Shown in pieces: positions 32,081 through 42,899 of a stretch of 64,000 nt of DNA. The notes under the pieces were generated by a model. That model was not told where the DNA came from. It ran no database searches and saw nothing but the letters and a program-made list of their open reading frames with translations. This stretch comes from Arabidopsis thaliana. Taxonomy: Eukaryota; Streptophyta; Magnoliopsida; Brassicales; Brassicaceae. Position 1 is the first letter of the stretch, and the number at the start of each line of letters is the position of its first letter. The translations under genes and the position numbers were made by a program. The stretch covers positions 17,243,261 to 17,307,260 of the forward strand of contig NC_003074.8 in NCBI RefSeq assembly GCF_000001735.4. Direction: 5' to 3'.

Positions 32081-35000
32081 TGATTATGATTTTTATACTA
32101 ATCACCATCTTTACAGAATTTCTCAAATTCCATCTTTGATTCTCTTTTTACCTATATTCAACTTTATAAATTAGAAAAATATTACAGCATAACAGATGGA
32201 TTTTAAAATTGAATTATTTATTCATAAACAACTTAAAAATGTTCATAACAAAGCTATATCGTTTTTTAATTTCTTGAGTTCCCCAACTTCTTTTGGTGTG
32301 TTAGTTTAGTAAACTACGTAAATACCATTTTTACTTTATTCTATGTTTTTACTGTGATTATAAATGTTATACATATTGTTTAAATCTATATATATACATA
32401 TAAAAAGTACGACAAACAAAAGTACATTATATATAACATATTTATTTAAATAAATTTTTGAAGTCTGAACATATTAACTTAAACTAGATTTTAACCCGCG
32501 GTATACCGCGGGACGATTTATTTTTAAAAATAATATATATTAAAACTTGCAAATTTTATTTTTACAAAATATTTATATTTTACAGTTTATAATTGTTATT
32601 AAGTAACGCTATACCACGAATTCCTGAGACAATTGTTAAGAAACTGAAGTTTTGACCCCTATTAAAAAAGCATATTAATAATATTTTAAAATTTTATAAA
32701 TATTGATTCAAATACATCCACCATATAACCCAATTCCAAAATAAAACACGTTATGTAATTTTTTTACCCGTCCAGTGATTTTTTTTTAAAGTAGTAATTT
32801 TTAAAATTTAAGAATTATTTTTTATATATAAAAGTTTTGCAAATTGTATCATTCTCTAATACATTTATATTTTATAGTTTAATTTTATATATAGTAACAT
32901 TATACATACCACATAACATTTTTGGTTTTATATAATTTTTTCTAAATTAGGATGATTTGATATGTTTAATATTAGTGGTCTTAAAAAATAATAAATTAAA
33001 GATTTAACCCATATTGAAACGGTGGATTAATTATATTTTACTTTTTTATTAATGTTGATTCAAAACCCTGTCCCTCCAAATCCGTCTTGCCAAAAAGTCA
33101 TTTATTTTATTAATATTAATTTTATTAATGATATGACTCTGAATTATAATCTAAACATTTTAACTAATAACATAGGAGTGCACCATATTTACTTAATAGG
33201 GGAATGTACCATATGACCCGAATGCATTTTTATCCAAATCCACCAAAAAAGTCTTGCAAAAATACTATAGAGATAAGAAACGATAGTCGGTTTTGATAGA
33301 TATAAGATTAGCAAATATATTAGTTAGCTTAAATTAGTTAAAGAATACAAATTAAAAAAGTATATTACAATTTATTCAAATATAGTATCAAAACTTATAT
33401 AACACAGAGATTTGATAAATTTTTAATTGTTGAATACTTTTTTTTGTGCTAATTTTTATGTGATTAAGATTTAATTGATTTCATATATAAAATATTAAAT
33501 TGACTTATTTGTTTATAATTTGATAACAGATAGATATTTGAATATTCAGTATATTTTGCTTCAGTTTAGGAAATCTTTGATGACCCGTCTTTAGATCCAA
33601 TAAGCTCTATAATCTAGAGATTAATCTGCAGTATACCGCAGGTAGGCTTATATTTTAGTTAAACTAAAAACTTTTATTGTAAAGATGATTTAAAAATATA
33701 TGATATTATTTTATTTGATTTTAAATGTATAGTAAACTGTGAGTTGTATATGTTTTGTTGATATTATCTATATTGTTTAGTGTTTAAGATTATACACTTG
33801 TAGTTTGATTGTTAATTTAAGAGTTTTACATGTAGTACACCATCTTATATTAATATCGATCTAAACCCGTCAATTCTATAATTTTCCAGCTTGTATTAAA
33901 AATTGAATCACATCTAATATGTTATTAACTATTGTAGTATATAAAATTATAAATTTTCAATATAATATGTATGAAATTAAATATAAATATTTTAAATTTA
34001 TGTCCCGTTACTCAGTAGAAAGTTTTCTTAAATCTATTTTTCACCCGTTATAATATTATTTCATGTATTGAACAGTTTATATTCGTTTTTAAAAATTCAA
34101 ATTATGGCATATGCAAAAAAACTCTAATTATTTTTTTATAATGATGATATTATTTTTCCGTAAAAATAGAATCCTATAAACATGAGAAGTGAACTATAAT
34201 AATTAATAAAAAATTAATATGATAATTTAGATACCAAATATAATTTGTTGATTTTAATTGGTTACTTTTTTGGAAATTAATAATGTATTTCGTTTTTTTA
34301 ATTAAATTAAATTAATTAAAATTTAGATATCAAATCTTATATGTTGATTTTAATTGGCTATTATTTTTGGAAATTAATAATGTATTTCGTTTTTTAATTA
34401 ATTTCATTAATTAAATTAGTATTTGACTTTTTAATCCTTAAAGAGATAAATTAATTTACTCTTTAAAATTTTATTTCTAATGGCATACCTATATAATTAC
34501 TTACAAAAATTAAGGTTACATTTAAAATGTACTTCCCAAATAATATAGTAGGATATTTTCTACTTTTTCTTTATTTTTAGTTTCTCGTCGTGCGAATTGT
34601 CACGCACTAAAGCACATTACATTGTTACTACCTGAACTGAAATTATCGGACTCAGGTGGGACTTGTCATTAGTTTATCGTTTAAGCCCAAAATAGTGCAT
34701 TCTCTTTATATTTAGTCTCTATTGTTCAAAGCCTACCAATAATTTAAAAGTAAAGTATTTTTAGTCCAACAATATTTGCATCAAGTACTTTTATTCCAAC
34801 AAAAACAATCTCCCATTTCGCTCGCCGCTACTACATGAATCGCTTTTTATTTTCGTCTAGTTTCACTTCTGTTCAAAAGGTTAATCTATTTGAGAATCTC
34901 AAGATATCTACGCTTATTTTCAACTCCTATTCCTCAAATTAGTCATTCTCAAAGATATCTCATGATTATTGTCTGAATGAATAATTGTAGGAGTTAAATC

Positions 35001-35375
35001 TTGATAGAATTAAAAAACTATTAAAAAAATCCAGAATTTTGTAATTTGTGGGATTAATATAAAGTATATTGAACATCTAAATAAAAAAAATATATGAGGA
35101 TTTGTTTTGGAAAAGTTTCCAAAAATAAAATGGAAAGCCAAATAAATTACCATTTAATGAAGCAAAAATGTCTGCCAAGATTTTTTGTTTAGTTTAGATG
35201 GCGTGAGATGAGAATTTTTTTTTTGATAAAGAAAAATGTTTCGGGTAACGTGAGATGAGAATTGATATCTGATTTCCCTTATTTGTTCTATACTTTTGCG
35301 ACTTTTTAACTTGGAAACGGCCGTGTTGCACGATTGGGTGAAATTCCTGTCTCTTAGGGTTTCGTTTGTATCTCC
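32081..35375. other. AT-rich DNA, Helitron and cullin upstream region
   Basis: Holds the composite Helitron at 32484-34553 (separate entry). 32081-32483 shows nothing. 34554-35375 is the upstream region of the cullin-like gene; the open frame at 35154-35507 on the minus strand is antisense to its leader and has no recognisable domain. Confidence 0.6.
32484..34553 (-). mobile_element. Non-autonomous Helitron, composite
   Basis: On the minus strand the element starts TCCTACTATATTATTTGGG after an A and ends with the palindrome CCCGCGGTATACCGCGGG, then TTAAAATCTAG before a T. That is the Helitron signature: A|TC 5' end, 3' hairpin and CTRR|T end, no terminal inverted repeats, no target duplication. 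Length 2070 bp, no Rep/helicase frame. Inside, at 33614, a second 3' end occurs (CTAG, then palindrome CCTGCAG/CTGCAGTATACCGCAGG-like), so 33614-34553 is by itself a complete-looking 940-bp element. A close relative lies at 55891-58017. Confidence 0.85.
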
Positions 35376-36392
35376 ATGAAGACTACTCCTGGTTTGAGGA
35401 TTTTCAAGCCCATCATCCCTCACACACGTACGTATCATCTCTTCCAAACTTTTTATTTTGTATTCGTAGCTATCTGTCCTAATTTTTTTTTTTTTTTTTG
35501 ACGTCATTTAGCTAAACCGGACTCTAGAATTTATGTGGAAGATGCTTGGACAATGCTAAAGCCAGCCATAAGAGCCATCTTCCTCGACGAGCCACAAGAT
35601 TTTGCATGCAGTGGGCTTTTCAATGTATCTACACTTACTTATTCTTCTTTCTTTCTCAATGTTTTTCTTGCATCTTTCTCAACGTTTTTCTTGATTGGTC
35701 TTAGGCTGTTAATAAATCATGGTGTGAAAAGTCTTCAGGAGAAGCCCTTTACAAGCTGATCTTGGAGGAGTGTGAGATATACATCTCTGCAGCCATACAG
35801 TCTTTAGAATCGCAATGCGATACGGATCCCTCTCTTTTCCTCTCACTCTTGGAGAAGTGTTGGCTAGACTTTCGCCGCAAGTTACAGTTTCTCTGTAGCA
35901 TTGCCGGTGGTGAAGGTCAGACCGTCGGTCCACACTCAGTGTGGGACTTGGGTAGTGAGCTTTCTCCCAAGCATCTCTTCTCAGCCCAGAAAGTTCGTGA
36001 CAAGCTTCTTTCCATCATTCTACAACTCATTAGAGATCAAAGGTAAATTTCTGTTACATTAGGCTGGATAAATATAATGTTTTGTATACAATAGGTGTTG
36101 ATAGATTTGGATTTACTGATAACTCTTTCGCCTTTTCATTGTTACCACCAGATCATTCATGTCTGTTGACATGACTCAGCTAAAGAATACCACCAGACCA
36201 GTCATGTCTGTTCACATGACTCAGCTAAACAATCTTAGGGGTTTGTTTTATGGACAGTCTCTCTACAAGTCGCCCTTCTTCAAGAAACCCTTTATCGACT
36301 GCGCTGTTGAGTTTTACTCAGCAGAAGCAATGCAGTTCAAGGAGCAGTCAGACATTCCACTGTATTTGAAACGTGTCGAGTATGTGGCGTGA
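35376..36392 (+). CDS. Truncated CUL4-like cullin
   Basis: Relative of CUL4, the scaffold of CRL4 ubiquitin ligases, but only the N-terminal adaptor-binding part. Exons 35376-35427, 35512-35624, 35705-36042 and 36152-36392 give 247 aa. Recognisable CUL4 blocks: [12 protein letters not shown] (28-39), [65 protein letters not shown], and [24 protein letters not shown]. The frame ends at VEYVA, where CUL4 continues VExxLHEE; the next bases encode WREEKKNC in another frame, so a short indel has truncated the protein. No neddylation or RBX1-binding part exists. It begins exon 4 with a 15-residue tandem duplication. It may be expressed as an adaptor-binding fragment or be a pseudogene. I read it as AT3G46910. 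Confidence 0.72.
36146..36234 (+). repeat. 45-bp tandem duplication across a splice acceptor
   Basis: Two copies starting at 36146 and 36191, each CCACCAGA..AxTCATGTCTGTT followed by ACATGACTCAGCTAAA.AAT. Each carries its own CACCAG acceptor, so both can serve as the start of exon 4. Using the first gives [12 protein letters not shown] then [10 protein letters not shown]; using the second removes 15 residues in frame. Confidence 0.85.
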
Positions 36393-36915
36393 GGAGAAGA
36401 AAAATTGCAGACACGGACTCTACTTCTTTAAAGAGTTTGAGGAATCGTTGATGGAAGCTGTTGAGAGAATACTTCTCAAGGATCATGTTTCTGTCATTCT
36501 TGAAAAGGTAGCTCTCTTTTCCCTTTGATATCTTTGATTTCTTGTGAACAATAGCTTTCTAAGCACTTGTGTGTTTGTAGGGTTTTGTCAAGTTTATGGA
36601 TGAGAGAAGCCATGATGACCTTAGTAGGATGTACTATATGTTCTCTGAGGCTGACTTACTTGGGCATTTGAACGACGCTTTGAACTCTTACATCCGGCAA
36701 ACCGGGCAGAAGATCTTAAAGGAAGACTCATTATCTTTGGAGGAGTTGAAGAACTCTGTTGACAAGATTTGCCTTACTTGTTTCTCAGAAGATGCTTCGT
36801 TGGAGAAGACAGCCAAACAATGTTTTAAGGATCTTGGTTTGGCTTGGGAGGAAACAAAAACAGAGTCTCTTGACCTTGACAATGATTGGAAAGATTCCAC
36901 AATTTGGCTAGGGTG
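36393..36915 (+). pseudogene. Out-of-frame continuation of the cullin-like gene
   Basis: Cullin sequence continues past the truncating shift: 36387-36507 encodes [18 protein letters not shown] and EAVERILLKDHVSVILEK, a donor follows, and after an acceptor at 36579-36580 (TTTGTAG) the last exon reads GFVKFMDERSHDDLSRMYYMF, LLGHLNDALNSYIRQTGQKIL, then LKNSVDKICLTCFSEDASLE to a stop at 36913-36915. The first two blocks match CUL4. The final ~55 residues are not cullin in any way I recognise. This part is shared with the decayed copy at 31260-31430, so it predates the duplication. Confidence 0.75.
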
Positions 36916-37169
36916 ATTATATTATTATGTCTGACCTCTTGTTATGATTGTTATAAAAGACTTCATCGTGTACTCGTCATGGAAGTTGTGGTTGCTATAA
37001 AACAAATAAAATTGCGGAGATTCTGAGGCGATGTGTGTTTATATGTTGACGCAGCGAAAAAAATGCAAGAAGTAGTAGATGATTTATAGACTAGCATTAC
37101 CTATTTGCATGTAACATCTTGTATGGTTATAGATTTGAACATGGTTCAATTCATATGAAACAGTTAGTC

Positions 37170-40100
37170 TTAAGATTGTGGTCCCTGTGTTGAGCCTTGT
37201 TCTTTGGAAGGAAGCTTTGTAGCCATGGTCCGTAGTTCGTTCACGATCTCAGTGAAGCTTGGCCTCTCTGATGGTTCTGCAGACCAACATCTCTCCATCA
37301 GCAATTTCCAGTCCATGTCACAAAAGTCGGGAATCTGCGGCCGTAGCGTATTACTAACTATACCACCTGATTTCAATTTTTGGTTAGAATAGAAAATAAA
37401 GCATACAAGCCCGCACACAAGAATTATGGATCAAGGGTTTCACCTATGATCGCTCCATAGTGCAAGTCGGCGTAAGGTTCTTCACCGGTGAAAAGTTCCC
37501 AGAGGACAATTCCGAATGAAAACACATCGACCTGTAGCATCCAGATTAAGGTATCAGATAGAGGGGATAATAACATAATAGAGACAAATAACCAAGCTGA
37601 TAAGAGCAGCTTAGTTTAGAAACCTTCTCAGAAACAAGGCTACTGGTTCCATTTAGAAGCTCGGGTGCCATCCATGGAAGTGTTCCCCGAACACCACCTG
37701 ATATTAATGTCTGACATTTCACCTTTGAGAGACCCAAATCCCCAACCTGAAATAATCAAAAATGTCTATTAAGAACTTTAAATGAGAGGTAAACAAATTT
37801 GCATTACAATTTCATAATGTACAATTCCTCCTCTAACACCAAAGAGCACCACTCTATTCAAAACTAATGCTAAACCTTATGTATGTCCATATTTCTCTAC
37901 AGAAAAAATCTAGACATTTATCTCAAAATGCTTACAATCCTCAATACCATGACTTGATTCTCTACCGTTGTCCCTTATGATCATGAATCCCACATTCCCA
38001 TGTTAGAGTTGGATGCAGACAGATAAAAATAAACAAAAACTATTACTTAGGAAAAACAGACAGAAAAATAAAACTCAAGAGTAAGTTGACCTTGCAAATT
38101 GGGCGATGAGGATCCCTGAGATTGACGAGCAGGTTGTCACTTTTAAGATCAAAGTGTACTATCTTCTTTCCATGCAAATACTCCATCCCAAAAGCAATGT
38201 CCATAGCGATCAGTTGACGCTTGCACCTATCAAAATTCCTGTAAAATAAACCATAACAATCAAATGGCGTTATTCTAAGCATGAATCTGAAGTGTCAACG
38301 TAGCACTGAGGAATGTATAAAAAATACGATACCTAACATTCTTCTGCAACGCATTTCGTAAAGAACCATTGACCATATACTCTGTAACTGTTGCCACAGA
38401 ACCTCCAGGTGAATCCAGCACAACCCCATAAAAAGCAACGACGTTAGGATGGTGCAAGCCAGCTAGGTTCTGTGCCTCATTCCAAAAGTCATCGATCTGA
38501 TAATTTTTGCATATAAGATAGATGTCATTATGAACTATTCAACATATGTCTAAATATTTTTTTAGGTTATGCATCATCAGCTGTACAGAGACAAACCATT
38601 CGTTCTTGCTCAGATGGTTTGCCAGCAAAACATCGATCATTGATCCTTTTGATTGCAACATCAGTGCCTCGCCATTTCCCATGATAAACTGTGCCAAATG
38701 TGCCAGATCCTAGTTCTCGCAATTCCTCAAGGTCGCTGTCCTTTATAATCTAATACGCAAAACATATGATTATACTCATAAGATAATGATCATAAGTGAA
38801 TCAAGAACAAGATGTCAAACCTGCAACTGATCCAGCGAATCAGAACCAGAATATCCGAAATTCAGTCTTTCTAGAAGTTGGTTCCTGATATCCTGAGAAA
38901 CAATAACAATAATTCTGAGGCAATATGAAATCTAAAGAAATAATGACAAGAATAGTGAACAGTATGCTAAGGACCTTGAAGTGTGTAGACTGCTGTTTCA
39001 TTTCATCATTACGTGAAACTTCTCCTTTCGAATTAAAAGCATACTCATCCACCTTAATTGGAGGTTCATGATATGAAGGTGTGCTTGACTGTAACACAGA
39101 AGCGGCGACTCCTTCAGCAACATTCTGAAGTTCTTGTTTGATGTGCTCCTCCTCGGAGCCTTTCAGAGAGAACCAAAGACCAATCAACAGATCATTCTCA
39201 AGGATAACTACCAAAAAAAGTAGTAATGGAGTCATGTATAACATGTAAGTCAATCTCACCTTTCGAAGAATTAAGTAGATCAGGTTTGACATCCTCGTTT
39301 GAGTTAGTTTGCAAATTCCATGGGTCCTGGTTACTAAAAAGTGATTTTGATGATTCTTTGTGGTCTGCACCACCAACACTAGATGACAAGGATGATGGTA
39401 AATTAGCAGCATCAGGATTTGATGATAAGGATGATGGTAAGTTTGCAGCATCAAATGTAGATTCAACAACGTCATAAGCGGGATTGCTGGACTGCGCTTC
39501 CGCTGAATCGAACTGCTGACCTCCAACCAATGATTGTAGATACAAACCAGGATTGCCTAATAAGGGAGACTGTGTTGGCACACATGATTCCTTAGGCTGA
39601 GATTCATGGCCTGGAAGAACTACTCTTGTTAGCCTCTTAGCTGAATCAGTGTGATCTATGTTTGGACTTACTGGAGACTGACCAGAGGTGTCATGTAAGA
39701 ACATATTCTTCCTTGCCATTTGTTGAGAACTGGTACCCATAATATCTTCTTTCCCAATTTTGTCAACTGGTGAGATGAAATTCTGACAATTGCTATATAT
39801 TTCAGGAGCATGTATGTTAACATTATCCACCAATCCACTTAGTTCTCGGCATTGTGCATATGCTACTGAAGGGTCTACGGGATGTTGCTGCTGCCTAGTT
39901 ACTTGAACTTTTATCGGAACATCTCTTACTATCTCATTGACAAAAGGTTCAGTAGTCTCGACCTGAGCAGTGGCAAGATTGGCGTTATGTAAAGTATCTC
40001 TTTCTTGATGATTTGAATGATTGAGGAAGCTTTGTTGACCCGTAAACTTATCCGTTTGTTGGATTCTCATGATATCATCTGGACGAGAAGCATAGAAAGC

Positions 40101-41597
40101 TGAGCTCACATATGGCACATACATTGTAGAACCATCATTTCCCTCCCGCATAATCGGATCAGAATGCATATGAGGAAAAGATGTCTGGCACATATGACAA
40201 TCATTTACCCTTTGAAAACTTTCAGCCATAGTTACTTGTTGATAGAAACTTCCATCGGGGAGAACAACATGGTTAGATGGTGGAACTTGAGACCCGCCAT
40301 AACCATCAAATGGTATACCAGGAGAAATCGTACCTTGATATGCAGTGTTTCTTGGCTCTGTAGGAAGCGGTACTAACTTTTGAGCAGCATGATAGTTCCC
40401 CAACAGATTTTCTTGGGTTTGCATTACCGGGTTAATCAAAACTGGTGTGGAACTAATCTGAGAATTCAAGGGAGCCATTGACATGTGAGCAGCAGGAAGG
40501 AACTGGTGGGATGAGACACTTAAAGGACTATCTTGAAAAGGTTGTTGGGAGAACAAAGAAGTACTACTTGGCAAAAGCTGGATAGGTGAATGAACAATAT
40601 CTGGTTGTCTTAAAGCTTCTTGGCGAGATTCAACATAGGCCGGTGGATGATGTTCAGATGGTGTAGTATACCCCTGTTGTTGCTGCTGCATCTTACCAAC
40701 TATTGGTTTCTCTGAAACAGTCTCAAGCTGAAAAGAATGAGGCGGATCGGCGTGGACAGTCATTGGCACAACATAAGCAGAAGAGCGTGGATCAGGAGGA
40801 ACAAGTCTTGATACATTACTATGATAAGTCTGAGGTGAAAAATTACTCGAGGTCCAAGTAGTTGCGACAAAATCACTCTGACCAACGCCCAAGCTATCAA
40901 CAACATCCACGCCACTAAAATCAGAATTCGGATTAGAACTACCACTAGCTACACTTTCCTTACTCACAACAACACCATTCACAGCCTCTACATATCTCTG
41001 CCCAATATCAACTCCATCACCATACTCCAATATTCCGAAAGAATCATCCACCTCAGACGAAGAAGCATCAAACAAAAAAACTCTCAACTTCCCTGACCCA
41101 TCAGAAGATCTCTCTACCAACTTCTCAAACTCCTCCATCATATTATCAATATCTTCACTAGATGAAACAGAAACCAAAGCATCAAGATCCTCATCAGGAA
41201 GCTGATACTTAACAACAACAGGGTGACCATAAACCTGAATCATCTTTTGCTCAAATTCATCAAATCTCACATTCTTTTTAACACTAACGATCCTTGTTTG
41301 ACCACCAACGTAACGTAACATGCCATCACTTGGTCTAGGGATTATCTTTCCATTGTAGCTACATAAAAACTTCACCTTTTCCAATTCTTCATCATCCATA
41401 TCACTTCTTTTATTGCCTAAATTTGGATTGTTTCTATTCGTAGCATCAATACTTACCTGCTCACTCCCAAACCCAGAAATAATTCCATCAGAGACACGCT
41501 TATTACTCAAATCAGAGCTATAATCTAACCCAGAAGCTGAAAGATTGGCCGGATTAGAAACAAGATTCGAACTTGGGCTACTGGGTTCATGTGCCAT
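37170..41597 (-). CDS. PB1-domain Raf-like protein kinase (B-group MAPKKK-type)
   Basis: Cytosolic Ser/Thr kinase of the plant Raf-like family. Nine exons, 39260-41597, 38975-39159, 38821-38892, 38597-38749, 38333-38496, 38091-38238, 37624-37746, 37444-37531 and 37170-37366, join in frame to 1155 aa. PB1 domain at about 74-160 ([32 protein letters not shown]). A long Ser/Gln/Pro-rich disordered middle (170-840) follows. The kinase domain runs from about 873: P-loop GSGTFG (879-884), Lys899 in [13 protein letters not shown] (Asp1001), GDLGLSK (metal Asp1023; Leu replaces Phe of DFG), [14 protein letters not shown] and DLG are, to my knowledge, usual in this group. I read it as AT3G46920, likely RAF42. 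Its tail is duplicated at 31.7 kb. Confidence 0.93.
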
Positions 41598-42899
41598 TGT
41601 TTGGAGCAGGGAGAGGGATAGGGTTTATGATTACTCACCTGGTCAGTATCGTGGTCGTCGTATTCGAGGAAGAAACGAAGAATCCTATTTTGTAGAGAGA
41701 AGAAGAAAGGAGAGGCAAAGCGAGTCGTTGGAACTGATACAACGACGACGTTTCATTGGGAGTATCAAAACCTCAATTTGGATTTTCTCTGTAGTCTTTT
41801 TAGAATTTTTCTAAAAGGGAAACACGTGAGAGATGGGAAGAGGCACGTGGTCGAGCCTCATGCAAAAGAATGGTTGCGTTTGTTTTCCAAACTGCGAGAG
41901 AATCGTGTGTGTAAATGCTCCCAGTTCCAACACTCGACATGTTTTTTTTGTTTTAGGTTATTACTGATTATTCTTGAACTTTTAGCAAAATAATGAAACA
42001 ATTTTGACTTTTATAACACACAAAAAAAGCAATACAATTTCAAATAATAAATCGATTAAGAGATAAAAATTGTGATAATTTGGATATTTTAATTAGTTTG
42101 TGCAATATTCTTTTCTCGTTGATCTCTATAAATTAGAGAGGCAAATGCGACTGCTAGGAGTAGAACCTTACCATTGGACTACAAACGCTTTTGTGTTTAA
42201 GTTGACTATTAAATTTAGATATCTGATTGTTTAGGATAGTTTAAAACGCTACCGTTTTGGAATCTTTATACGCTACCGTGTTATTCTTCTTTGACCAAAA
42301 TTCTGGAGAATTTGTCTTCCCTTCGTATTTCTGGCAACTTTTTTAATACTAAAATTCTCTCTAAAGCCGTCAAAGACCAAAAAAAAAAAAAAAATACGAA
42401 CTCGAAATCTCTCTCGTCTTGTTGTTGCTTACCATTGAAGCTATCAATTTCTCCGTTTGATTTCTCTCTTCTCAAAACCTATTTCGACGGATTATTCCGA
42501 TTCCTGTTTCCCCGACCTTCACGCTTCGTACTTTTGTTTTTTGAAAAATTCGTGTTTCAGGTACGTTCTCGATTTCTATTTCGTTTTTTTCTGATTCATC
42601 AATGAAACAAAATCGTTTCTTAATATACTTGTTGTTCTTTGATTCGATTGATTTTTGTTAGGAAGAGCGCATGTGTAGAGTTGGTGGTGTAATTCAGAAA
42701 ACTTTCCGGAGATTTTTTGGTGATGTGTTGTTCGTAGGTAAATTTTGAAATTTTGGATTTAATGGTTGAGGAAGATAGATGGTGTTTCTTCAATGGATCT
42801 GTGAAGACGAGATTGTTGGAGATTGATACTTATCTTATTCGTCTTTATGGCTTTGCTTGATTAAGAAATTGTGTGATTGTTTTGGGGAGGGGTTTAAAC
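41598..42899. other. Divergent promoter region between two Raf-like kinases
   Basis: 41598-41780 is leader/promoter of the minus-strand kinase; a donor-like CAG|GTGAGT at about 41637 (minus) hints at an unannotated 5' splice form. 42270-42899 looks like promoter and a spliced leader of the plus-strand kinase (donor-like CAG|GTACGTTC near 42560, acceptor TTGTTAG near 42660). A tRNA-like scrap lies at 42147-42187. No other gene seen. Confidence 0.5.
42147..42187 (-). other. tRNA-like fragment with A-box and B-box
   Basis: The minus strand reads GCGTTTGTAGTCCAATGGTA followed by AGGTTCTACTCCTAGCAG and TCGC. TAGTCCAATGG resembles a pol III A-box and GGTTCTACTCC a B-box, only a few bases apart. 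GCG/CGC could close a short stem. No complete tRNA can be folded. It may be a deleted tRNA or a SINE head. Confidence 0.4.

Noticed and set aside
35154-35507. 117-codon minus-strand frame upstream of the cullin-like gene
   Set aside because: Lies antisense to the cullin leader and first intron; no domain.
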